Origin: Sphingobium sp. Leaf26
GTDB lineage: Bacteria > Pseudomonadota > Alphaproteobacteria > Sphingomonadales > Sphingomonadaceae
Length of the DNA stretch: 64,000 nt
Assembly: GCF_001421665.1 (NCBI RefSeq)
Contig: NZ_LMKV01000003.1
Span: 62,001 to 126,000 of the forward strand
Direction of reading: 5' to 3'
Of this stretch, positions 57,969-64,000 are shown in pieces. Below the pieces are notes generated by a model. That model ran no database searches. It was not told the DNA's origin and worked only from the letters and a program-made list of their open reading frames with translations. The position numbers were made by a program, and so were the translations under genes. Within the stretch, counting starts at the first letter, position 1. Each line of letters begins with the position of its first letter.

Positions 57969-58880
57969 TCATTCGAAGAATGCCACCGCCCGCACTTCGA
58001 TACTCGACCGGGTCTTCGTGCCCGGCAGGCTGCTGTCGTGGAAAGCGGTGTGCGGGCAGCGCCATGTGACGCTGTGGTCGCTGTCCTGGAATTTGAACAG
58101 CAGCACATCGTCCGTCGTCATGTTCGAGAAATACCACCAGCGATGGCGATCTCGATGGCGGAAGATGGAGGCGGCGATCATCTGGTCCTCGCCTTCTACT
58201 GGGGCAGTCAGCGCCGCGCCGACCGGCAGTTCGTCCACCACGAACAGGGTGTTCGACGTCGCCTCTTCATCGGACACGGTGCGGCCGTCGCATACCGCAA
58301 GCGGCCAATCCTGCGGGCCGGGGGAGAAGGTGCGCCAGAAACTCACGCAGACAGACCGTCTATAGCCTGGCCCATCGGGGAAGGCGGCGGCATAAGCCCT
58401 TTCGGCGGCACGCCGACCGGTAATCTCATTATAATCGACATGCGCTTCGCCCGCAGGCGGCTGGATGCCACCCTCATGGCGATAATTCTCGACCTTCTCC
58501 TGCGCGCGGGCAGTCAGGTCGGCGGATGTGCGGATCATCCAGCCACCGGCCGATACGCAGGACGCACCGGTCAGCGCCTGTATCGCCTCCTCACATTCGC
58601 GCAGATAAAGGCGATCGACCTCCGCCTTGTCGAAGAAATCGTGGATCGCGCTGCGATGCCTGCCGAGCATGAAGCCATGGGTGTCGAAGTGGAAATGATC
58701 GCGGATCGGCATGCCGTCGCGCACGCCCATGCGATGGTCGCCATAGCGGCCGGTGTTGATCTCCACGCCGCGCGACACATAGCGCCGCGTGACGAAGTCG
58801 CCCTCGTCCAGATAGCGGATCAGCGCGGGCGCCTGCCGTGCGCTGTCCTCTATGTCGGCTGTGACCGGCAGGCTGGCCAT
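57969..58880 (-). CDS. CmcJ/NvfI-family oxidoreductase
   Basis: Protein of 303 residues of the CmcJ/NvfI (AsaB/GA4-desaturase-like) family. It shows EAHVDYNEITG, the block RRSVCVSFWRTFSPGPQDWPLAVCDGRTV (in parts) and LLFKFQDSDHSVTWRCPHTAFHD near the end, where family proteins have their conserved His and Cys residues. Members are poorly characterised, many from natural-product clusters, and some relate to 2-oxoglutarate/iron enzymes. It is the last gene of the LigF-LigG-ALDH operon, overlapping the ALDH stop by one base. I know of no described role for this family in beta-aryl ether breakdown. Confidence 0.75.
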   Translation of the reverse strand: MASLPVTADIEDSARQAPALIRYLDEGDFVTRRYVSRGVEINTGRYGDHRMGVRDGMPIRDHFHFDTHGFMLGRHRSAIHDFFDKAEVDRLYLRECEEAIQALTGASCVSAGGWMIRTSADLTARAQEKVENYRHEGGIQPPAGEAHVDYNEITGRRAAERAYAAAFPDGPGYRRSVCVSFWRTFSPGPQDWPLAVCDGRTVSDEEATSNTLFVVDELPVGAALTAPVEGEDQMIAASIFRHRDRHRWWYFSNMTTDDVLLFKFQDSDHSVTWRCPHTAFHDSSLPGTKTRSSIEVRAVAFFE

Positions 58881-60316
58881 CAGTCCACCTCTTCGGGCAA
58901 GGCGCCGATCACCGATTTGACCTCCAGAAACTCCTCCAGCCCGAACTTGCCGAATTCGCGGCCATTGCCCGATTGCTTGTAGCCGCCGAACGGCATGTCC
59001 ATGGCCAGCCCGCCGGCATTGACGAACACCGCGCCCGCGCGGATGTGGCTGACGAATTTGCGCGCATGGGTGGGGTCACCCGCGATATAGGCGCCCAGGC
59101 CATAGGGTGTGTCGTTGGCGATGCGGATCGCGTCTTCATCATCGTCATAGGGCATGAGGACCAGGACGGGGCCGAAAATCTCCTCCTTTGCGATGGTCAT
59201 GTCTGGCGTGACGTCGGCGAACACAGTGGGGCGGACATAGCTGCCCGTGTCCATGCCATCGGGACGGCCGGTGCCGCCGGTGACGAGGGTCGCGCCCTCG
59301 TCGATGCCGGTCTGGATCAACCCCTGAATCCGGTCCCACTGGCGCTGGCTGACGACCGGGCCGATATGGTCGCCTTCGCTCAGCGGATCGCCGACCTTCT
59401 TGGCGGCGAACATCGCGCCGACCTTTTCCGCCGCTTCGTCATGCTGCGATTTGTGCACCAGCATCCGGGTGGGCGCGACGCAGCTCTGGCCGCTGTTAAG
59501 CAGCACGCCGCCCACTCCGCCGGGCAGCGCCTTGTCGAGCGGTGTCCCCTCCAATATGATGTTGGGCGACTTGCCGCCCAGTTCCTGTGCGACCCGCTTG
59601 ACCGTATCGGCGGCATTCTTGGCCACCATGATGCCCGCGCGGGTGGAGCCGGTGAAGCTCACCATGTCGATATCGGGATGTTTGGCGAGCGCGGTGCCGA
59701 CGCCTTCGCCATCGCCCTGCACCAGATTGAAGACGCCAGACGGCACGCCTGCGGCATCGAGTATTTCAGCGAAGATCGCGGCGCAGCTTGGCGCTTCCTC
59801 GGACGGTTTCAGGATCATGGTGCAGCCGGCCGCCAGCGCCGGGCCGACCTTGGCGACGATCTGGTTCATCGGCCAGTTCCATGGCGTGATCAGCGCCACC
59901 ACGCCGATCGGCTCACGCACGACGCGGTTGTTGCCGATCTTCTCGGAAAATTCATAGTCCTTGAGCGCCGCCAGCGCTTGCCCCAGATGACCGAGGCCTG
60001 ATCCCGCCTGCGCGGTCTGCGCCATGGAAATGGGGCATCCCATTTCGGTGGCGATGGCGTGGGCGATGTCGGGCACGCGCTTCTGATATTCGCCGACGAT
60101 CCGTTCGAGCAGCGCGATGCGCTCTTCGCGGCTGGTCAGCGAGAATGTCTCGAACGCGCGGCGTGCGGCGACCACGGCCGCATCGACATCGGCGGCCGTG
60201 CCCAGGATCAGGTCGGCGGCGCTCTGGTCGGTCGCGGGATTGATGACGGCGACGGTCCGGCCGCCCTGGCTGTCGACCCACTGGCCGTCGATATAATGCT
60301 GGATCGTGTTGGGCAT
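58880..60316 (-). CDS. Aldehyde dehydrogenase of the beta-etherase operon
   Basis: ALDH of 478 residues starting at 60316 behind AAGGA. It has ITPWNWPMNQ, Glu245 in AQELGGKSPN and the catalytic Cys279 in NSGQSCVAPT. It would oxidise an aldehyde from beta-aryl ether side chains, for example the vanilloyl acetaldehyde that follows beta-hydroxypropiovanillone oxidation in SYK-6. It lies between the LigG-like gene (11-base gap) and the CmcJ-like gene. The exact aldehyde is an inference from the operon. Confidence 0.88.
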   Translation of the reverse strand: MPNTIQHYIDGQWVDSQGGRTVAVINPATDQSAADLILGTAADVDAAVVAARRAFETFSLTSREERIALLERIVGEYQKRVPDIAHAIATEMGCPISMAQTAQAGSGLGHLGQALAALKDYEFSEKIGNNRVVREPIGVVALITPWNWPMNQIVAKVGPALAAGCTMILKPSEEAPSCAAIFAEILDAAGVPSGVFNLVQGDGEGVGTALAKHPDIDMVSFTGSTRAGIMVAKNAADTVKRVAQELGGKSPNIILEGTPLDKALPGGVGGVLLNSGQSCVAPTRMLVHKSQHDEAAEKVGAMFAAKKVGDPLSEGDHIGPVVSQRQWDRIQGLIQTGIDEGATLVTGGTGRPDGMDTGSYVRPTVFADVTPDMTIAKEEIFGPVLVLMPYDDDEDAIRIANDTPYGLGAYIAGDPTHARKFVSHIRAGAVFVNAGGLAMDMPFGGYKQSGNGREFGKFGLEEFLEVKSVIGALPEEVD

Positions 60317-60327
60317 GATGAATGTCC

Positions 60328-61149
60328 TTATGCGGGAAGAAGGCCGAGTTCGGCGTCGGTGGCGGGCGTGCCCCATTTGTCGCGCGGCGGCAGGGGGCGG
60401 CTGTCCCAGGGCGGGTCGAGGGCGAAGCTGGAGACGGTGCGGCCTTCGGGCAGGCGTCCGTTGCCGCCGCCCTGGGCATAATCATAATAAAGCGTCATCA
60501 GTTCCTGATAGCCATGATGACGCTGCGCCACGGGATGTGACAGACAGGCCTCGCGCCAGCGCAGCAGCCGGGTCAGATGCTGCGGAATCTGATAGGCTTC
60601 ATAATAATCAAGGAACCACAGCCGCTTGAACATCGGCGTGAAGGCGACCTCGGCCCAGCCGAAGCGGTCGAACAGAAAATCGCCGTCCGGGGCGTAATGG
60701 CGCAGAAATTCGTCCAGCCGCGCATATTGGGCATCGACCTCCGCCTTGTGCTCGTCGCGCTTGGCGGGATCGCGGTTCAGGATCATGCGGTATCCTGCAC
60801 CGGTGAACTGGCCATCGGTCGCGCACAGCATTGCTTCGATCGCATGTTCATAGGGGTCTTGCCGCGCCACTGGCGGATCGGGAAAGCGATCCTCGAAATA
60901 GCGCATGATGACCATGCTTTCCTTCAGCGTCTCGCCATTTTCCAGTTCCAGCGCGGGAAGCGCGGTGGTGCCGCGCGTCTTGGCGAGCAGCCAGTCGGGC
61001 CGGGGCTGCGAAATGTCGATCTCATGGTCGGCCATGATGCCGTGCAGCCCCTTCAGGTCGAGCAGCAATTCGATCCGCTCGGAAAAGGGGCAGCCGGGGA
61101 TATGATACATGCGCAACTGCCCGGCCGCCGGTTCGTCCTGCCAACCCAT
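60328..61149 (-). CDS. ligG: Glutathione lyase, LigG-like (omega-class GST)
   Basis: GST-fold protein of 273 residues with the catalytic Cys20 in YHIPGCPFSER. The tail YYDYAQGGGNGRLPEGRTVSSF followed by PPRDKWGTPATDAELGL corresponds to LigG of Sphingobium SYK-6 as I remember it. LigG removes glutathione from the thioether left after ether cleavage, giving beta-hydroxypropiovanillone. The gene is 3 bases after the LigF-like gene, matching a shared pathway. GRGTTALPALELENGE (as TRGTTALPALELENGE) and EVAFTPMFKRLWFLDYYE are further family blocks. Confidence 0.92.
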   Translation of the reverse strand: MGWQDEPAAGQLRMYHIPGCPFSERIELLLDLKGLHGIMADHEIDISQPRPDWLLAKTRGTTALPALELENGETLKESMVIMRYFEDRFPDPPVARQDPYEHAIEAMLCATDGQFTGAGYRMILNRDPAKRDEHKAEVDAQYARLDEFLRHYAPDGDFLFDRFGWAEVAFTPMFKRLWFLDYYEAYQIPQHLTRLLRWREACLSHPVAQRHHGYQELMTLYYDYAQGGGNGRLPEGRTVSSFALDPPWDSRPLPPRDKWGTPATDAELGLLPA

Positions 61150-61152
61150 GGA

Positions 61153-61905
61153 TCAGGCCGCCGTCGCGGTGGGGCGGGCCGGCATTTCGCTCTTCGATCT
61201 GGCGAACATGGCCTGTGTGGCGGGGCGGGCGTTGATCCGGTCGATCCAGGCGACCAGATGCGGGGTCGCGTCCTTGTTGACGATGTCGGCGTAACCAAAC
61301 TGCATCCCGTTCGCGATCGCGAAGTTGCAGATATCGGCCAGCGTAAAATCTTCCCCCGCCAGCCAGGGGCTTTGCGACAGCCGCTGTTCCAGCCGGTCGA
61401 TCGACACGCGGATCTTGCGCATCTCCTCGTCCAGCACCGCCTGCGGGAAGCCCGCGCGGGCGCTGCGCCATTTGGCCTGTTGCTCCGGGATCGGGATGTG
61501 TTTCAGCTTCTCCTCGAACTCGGCATCCGACAATTTGCGCGCCATCGGGCCGATCATCCGTTCCCAGCCGATGGTCGACACGCACCAGCAGAAATATTCG
61601 TCCACCCATTTGGTCCACACGCGCATTTCGGCGATCTGTACCGGATCGGTAGGGCGCAGACGTGGCGCGTCGGGGAAGGCATCTTCCAGATATTCGCAGA
61701 TCACCGTCGATTCGGTGATGATATGCCCGTCATGGTCGAGTGCGGGCACCTGGCCGCGCGGATTGATCGCCTTGAACCAGTCCTCATGATGTTCGAACCG
61801 GGTCGGGTCAACGAAGCGGGGGACGAATTCCAGCCCTTTTTCATACAGGGCCAGCAGGGGCTTCATGGAGTTGGCGGCCGGACCGAAGCTGTAGAGCGTC
61901 AACAT
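61153..61905 (-). CDS. ligF: Beta-etherase, LigF-like glutathione S-transferase
   Basis: GST-fold protein of 250 residues. It begins LYSFGPAANSMKPLLALYEKG with Asn12-Ser13 at the glutathione site, then INPRGQVPALDHDG, ESTVICEYLEDAFPD, the block WTKWVDEYFCWCVSTIGWE and DICNFAIANGMQFGYAD, which are hallmarks of LigF. It breaks the beta-O-4 aryl ether by attack of glutathione on the beta carbon. LigF acts on one stereoisomer; a LigE/LigP partner for the other is not in the window. It is the first gene of the LigF-LigG-ALDH-CmcJ operon. The 218-base gap to the divergent GST gene carries neither motif A nor B. Confidence 0.93.
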   Translation of the reverse strand: MLTLYSFGPAANSMKPLLALYEKGLEFVPRFVDPTRFEHHEDWFKAINPRGQVPALDHDGHIITESTVICEYLEDAFPDAPRLRPTDPVQIAEMRVWTKWVDEYFCWCVSTIGWERMIGPMARKLSDAEFEEKLKHIPIPEQQAKWRSARAGFPQAVLDEEMRKIRVSIDRLEQRLSQSPWLAGEDFTLADICNFAIANGMQFGYADIVNKDATPHLVAWIDRINARPATQAMFARSKSEMPARPTATAA

Positions 61906-62123
61906 GCGCTATCCTCACCTTATGTTTGTGGCGTCTGGTGCGCCTTCGGGCATGAAACTGGCCGCCGATCGGGCGGGCCGCAAGTCGTCTGCCGATACTA
62001 TCAGCACGACTACCCGGCAGCGCGCCCGCTCAACCTGTCAGTCGCAATAATAGCGCCGCCACTCGTCTTGCGGTGGGGCCAAGGCTTTGCTTTGGATAAC
62101 GACAAGAAAAGCCGGAGAGAATG
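61906..62123. other. Divergent promoter region between ligF and the Nu-type GST
   Basis: Intergenic stretch of 218 bases. It contains no motif A or B and no strong palindrome. The word CGCAATAATAGCG near 62043 is AT-rich and may be part of a -10 region for the plus-strand GST. Confidence 0.35.
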
Positions 62124-62792
62124 ATGCTGGAACTGCTGACGTCGGAAACGCCCAATGGCTGGAAGGTGTCGATCCTGCTGGAGGAACTGGGCGTGCCCTA
62201 TAAGGTGACGCCGATTTCGCTCACCGACCGCGTCCAGAAGCAGGACTGGTATGTCGCACTGAACCCCAATGGCCGCATCCCGACACTGGTGGATCATGAG
62301 GCGGGGGATTTCGCTATCTTCGAATCCGGTGCGATCCTGCTGTATCTGGCGGAAAAATTCGGGCGGTTCATGCCAGCGGATGCACAGGATCGCAGCCGCG
62401 TCATCCAGTGGGTGATGTGGCAGATGTCCGGGCTTGGCCCGATGATGGGGCAGGCGACCGTCTTCAACCGCTATTTCGACGAAAAATTGCCGTCGGTGAT
62501 CGACCGTTACGTGCGCGAGAGCCAGCGCCTGTTCGGCGTCATGGATGCACGACTGGCGACCCGCGACTATCTGGTGGGCGACTATTCGATCGCCGACATC
62601 GCCTGCTTCCCCTGGGTGCGCGGCCATGACTGGGCCGGCGTCGACATGGGTGGCTTCCCTAACCTTCAGCGCTGGTTCGAAAGGATTTCAGCGCGGCCCG
62701 CGGTGCAGCGCGGGCTTCTCATCCCCACCCCGCCGACCGATGAGGAAATGGCGGAGAAGACCACGAAGCAAGGAAAGACCATAATCGCGTGA
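62124..62792 (+). CDS. Nu-class glutathione S-transferase
   Basis: GST of 222 residues of the Ure2p/YfcG-like Nu class: LLTSETPNGWKVSILLEELG, ALNPNGRIPTLVDHEAGDFAIFESGAILLYLAEKFG (in parts), and the C-terminal YSIADIACFPWVRGHDWAGVD. In Novosphingobium aromaticivorans a Nu-class enzyme serves as glutathione lyase in beta-aryl ether breakdown and acts on both stereoisomers. Here it is divergent from ligF-ligG, so it may duplicate or widen the LigG step. ATG at 62124 is preferred over 62121 for spacing from GGAG. Confidence 0.88.
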   Translation: MLELLTSETPNGWKVSILLEELGVPYKVTPISLTDRVQKQDWYVALNPNGRIPTLVDHEAGDFAIFESGAILLYLAEKFGRFMPADAQDRSRVIQWVMWQMSGLGPMMGQATVFNRYFDEKLPSVIDRYVRESQRLFGVMDARLATRDYLVGDYSIADIACFPWVRGHDWAGVDMGGFPNLQRWFERISARPAVQRGLLIPTPPTDEEMAEKTTKQGKTIIA

Positions 62793-63211
62793 GCGCCTTT
62801 CTTCAGCGGATCGTCCGCATCGAATGGGGGCATTGCGACCCCGCCGGCATCGTCCATGCCCCGCGCTATTTCGACATTTTCGGCGAAAGCACGATGCTGT
62901 TGTTCGAACAGGCCGGCCTGCCCAAGAAGCGGGAGATGCTGGCGACCATGCCCTTCGCCGGCTTCCCGATGGTCGATGTGTCGGCGCGCTTCTTCGTGCC
63001 CACCGCCTATGGCGACGATGCGCTGGTGGAGGCGGACGCGCCGGTCTTCGGCAACAGCAGCTTCACCGTCGCGCACCGCCTGTCGCTGGACGGGCGGCTG
63101 TGCGTGGAATGTACCGAAAAGCGGGTGTGGACTGTGTCCGACGCGAGCCGGCCGGGCGGACTGCGGGCAGAGCGCGTACCGGATTCGGTGCGGACGCTGT
63201 TTGCAGCCTGA
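62789..63211 (+). CDS. Hotdog-fold acyl-CoA thioesterase (4-hydroxybenzoyl-CoA thioesterase type)
   Basis: Protein of 140 residues with IEWGHCDPAGIVHAPRYFDIFGE near the N-terminus, where the Asp is the expected catalytic residue of 4HBT thioesterases. AGFPMVDVSARFFVPTAYGD and SFTVAHRLSLDGRLC complete the hotdog pattern. It would release an aromatic acid from its CoA ester. The GTG start overlaps the stop of the GST gene (GTGA), so both are co-translated. A CoA thioester of a vanilloyl compound is a plausible substrate. Confidence 0.85.
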   Translation: MSAFLQRIVRIEWGHCDPAGIVHAPRYFDIFGESTMLLFEQAGLPKKREMLATMPFAGFPMVDVSARFFVPTAYGDDALVEADAPVFGNSSFTVAHRLSLDGRLCVECTEKRVWTVSDASRPGGLRAERVPDSVRTLFAA

Positions 63212-63276
63212 TTCATGTTCAGCGCCGGGCAAGCCTGACAAGGCCATAGCATCCACCACGAAGAGGGAGATGCGTC

Positions 63277-63948
63277 ATGGAGCAATCAATCGGCCATTCC
63301 GACAGGCGCAGCCTGATCGCGACACTGGCGCTGTTGCCGCTGGCCGCCTGTGCCACGCCGATGGGTCGCTATACGGTCGAGGATGCGGTGCGGCGACTGC
63401 TCCAACTGTCTAGCGAGCGGGCCTTTGCCCGGCTGACCGAACCGGGCGGATTTTATGACGACCAACTGACCCGCATTACGCCGCCCGACCTTGGCGGTGG
63501 TAAGGGCGGGGCTGTGCTCTCCGCGCTGCTGCGCACCAATGCGGTGCGCAATCAGGTGGCGCGGTCACTTAACGATGTGGCGGTGGATCTGGCCGATAAC
63601 GCGACGCCGATCGTGATGGACGCAGTACAGCGCATGACGCTGGCTGACGCCGTGTCGGTGCTGCGCGGCGGGCCGACGGCGGCGACTGACCTGCTGGCCG
63701 GGGAAGCGCGCGGATCGGTTGTCGAGGCGCTGTTGCCCGGCGCGTCGCGGGCGTTGCGGTCCGATATGTTCGAAATGCTGTCGGTCGCCCTGTCCGCCAG
63801 TGGCGGCAAGGATTATGCTGCGATCGCTGACAATGTCTCCGGCCAGATCGGCGATGCCATCTTCCGCGCGATCGGCCGGGAGGAAGCGGAGATTCGCCGC
63901 GATCCGGGCGCGACCCGCGATCCCATCCTGATGGCGCTGCTGCGATAG
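63277..63948 (+). CDS. DUF4197-like lipoprotein
   Basis: Protein of 223 residues with a lipoprotein-type signal ending at LLPLAACAT. The body fits DUF4197: VEDAVRRLLQLSSERAFARLTEPGGFYDD, then ITPPDLGGG, NDVAVDLADNATPIVMDAVQRMTLADAVSVLRGGPTAATDLL (in parts). The family is found in many proteobacteria and has no known function. It follows the thioesterase by 65 bases and has GAGGGAGATGCG upstream. It is not obviously connected to aromatic degradation. Confidence 0.78.
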   Translation: MEQSIGHSDRRSLIATLALLPLAACATPMGRYTVEDAVRRLLQLSSERAFARLTEPGGFYDDQLTRITPPDLGGGKGGAVLSALLRTNAVRNQVARSLNDVAVDLADNATPIVMDAVQRMTLADAVSVLRGGPTAATDLLAGEARGSVVEALLPGASRALRSDMFEMLSVALSASGGKDYAAIADNVSGQIGDAIFRAIGREEAEIRRDPGATRDPILMALLR

Positions 63949-63958
63949 TTTCCGATTC

Positions 63959-64000
63959 TTAGACCTTGATTTCATCGCCGGGGCGTGGTGTCCCCACGCC
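63959..64000 (-). CDS. 3' end of a minus-strand gene (13 residues visible)
   Basis: On the minus strand the frame reads GVGTPRPGDEIKV and stops with TAA at 63961-63959, 10 bases from the convergent DUF4197 stop. Too little is seen to name it; the spacing and composition suggest a real C-terminus. Confidence 0.4.
   Translation of the reverse strand, partial: GVGTPRPGDEIKV

Overview
The window looks like a Sphingomonadaceae chromosome (Sphingobium/Novosphingobium type). The support is high GC content, TonB-dependent receptors, several NTF2-like proteins, and close look-alikes of the Sphingobium SYK-6 lignin enzymes. These are a FerA-type CoA ligase, a FerB-type hydratase/lyase, a LigM/DesA-type tetrahydrofolate O-demethylase, LigF and LigG glutathione transferases, and a lignostilbene dioxygenase. 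No rRNA, tRNA, CRISPR array, transposase or integrase was seen. All assignments come from reading the sequence and from family knowledge; no search was run.

Layout. 1-2.4 kb: 5' part of a siderophore-type TonB receptor and a DUF1624 membrane protein. 2.6-6.9 kb: ferulate module (aldehyde dehydrogenase, MarR regulator, feruloyl-CoA synthetase). 6.9-9.7 kb: NTF2-like proteins, an SDR, DUF3237 and a MarR regulator. 9.7-13.1 kb: LysR, then the formaldehyde operon frmA-frmB-NTF2. 13.1-15.8 kb: two MFS transporters. 15.9-22 kb: O-demethylation block (Rieske oxygenase, hydrolase, LigM/DesA-like enzyme, IclR, NTF2, MetE-like methyltransferase). 22.1-29.5 kb: TetR plus a tripartite RND efflux pump. 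29.5-30.3 kb: feruloyl-CoA hydratase/lyase. 30.4-39.7 kb: oxidative enzymes (SDR, vanillyl-alcohol-oxidase-type flavoprotein with cytochrome c, PQQ dehydrogenase, GMC oxidoreductase), an NTF2-like protein and TetR. 39.7-50 kb: late cobalamin synthesis and uptake under two cobalamin riboswitches. 50-54.2 kb: lignostilbene dioxygenase and a TonB receptor. 54.2-56 kb: a small operon of a HARE/winged-helix protein and three tiny proteins, with unusual hairpins. 56-64 kb: aldehyde dehydrogenase/DoxX, the LigF-LigG-ALDH-CmcJ operon, a Nu-type GST, a thioesterase and DUF4197.

Two repeated operator-like sequences tie the catabolic genes together. Motif A (TAACGNNCGTTA) occurs seven times, before or between NTF2/SDR genes, an MFS gene, the SDR-flavoprotein-cytochrome operon, the NTF2/PQQ-dehydrogenase pair, the lignostilbene dioxygenase, a TonB receptor and an aldehyde dehydrogenase. 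Motif B (19-bp dyad of the type TTGTATC-N5-GCRYACAA) occurs four times, at the aldehyde dehydrogenase/MarR pair, ferA, the aromatic-acid transporter and the FerB-type gene. I infer two regulons. One converts hydroxycinnamates such as ferulate to vanillate. The other handles lignin-derived dimers through oxidation, possible formaldehyde-releasing NTF2-like lyases and stilbene cleavage, with FrmA/FrmB removing formaldehyde.
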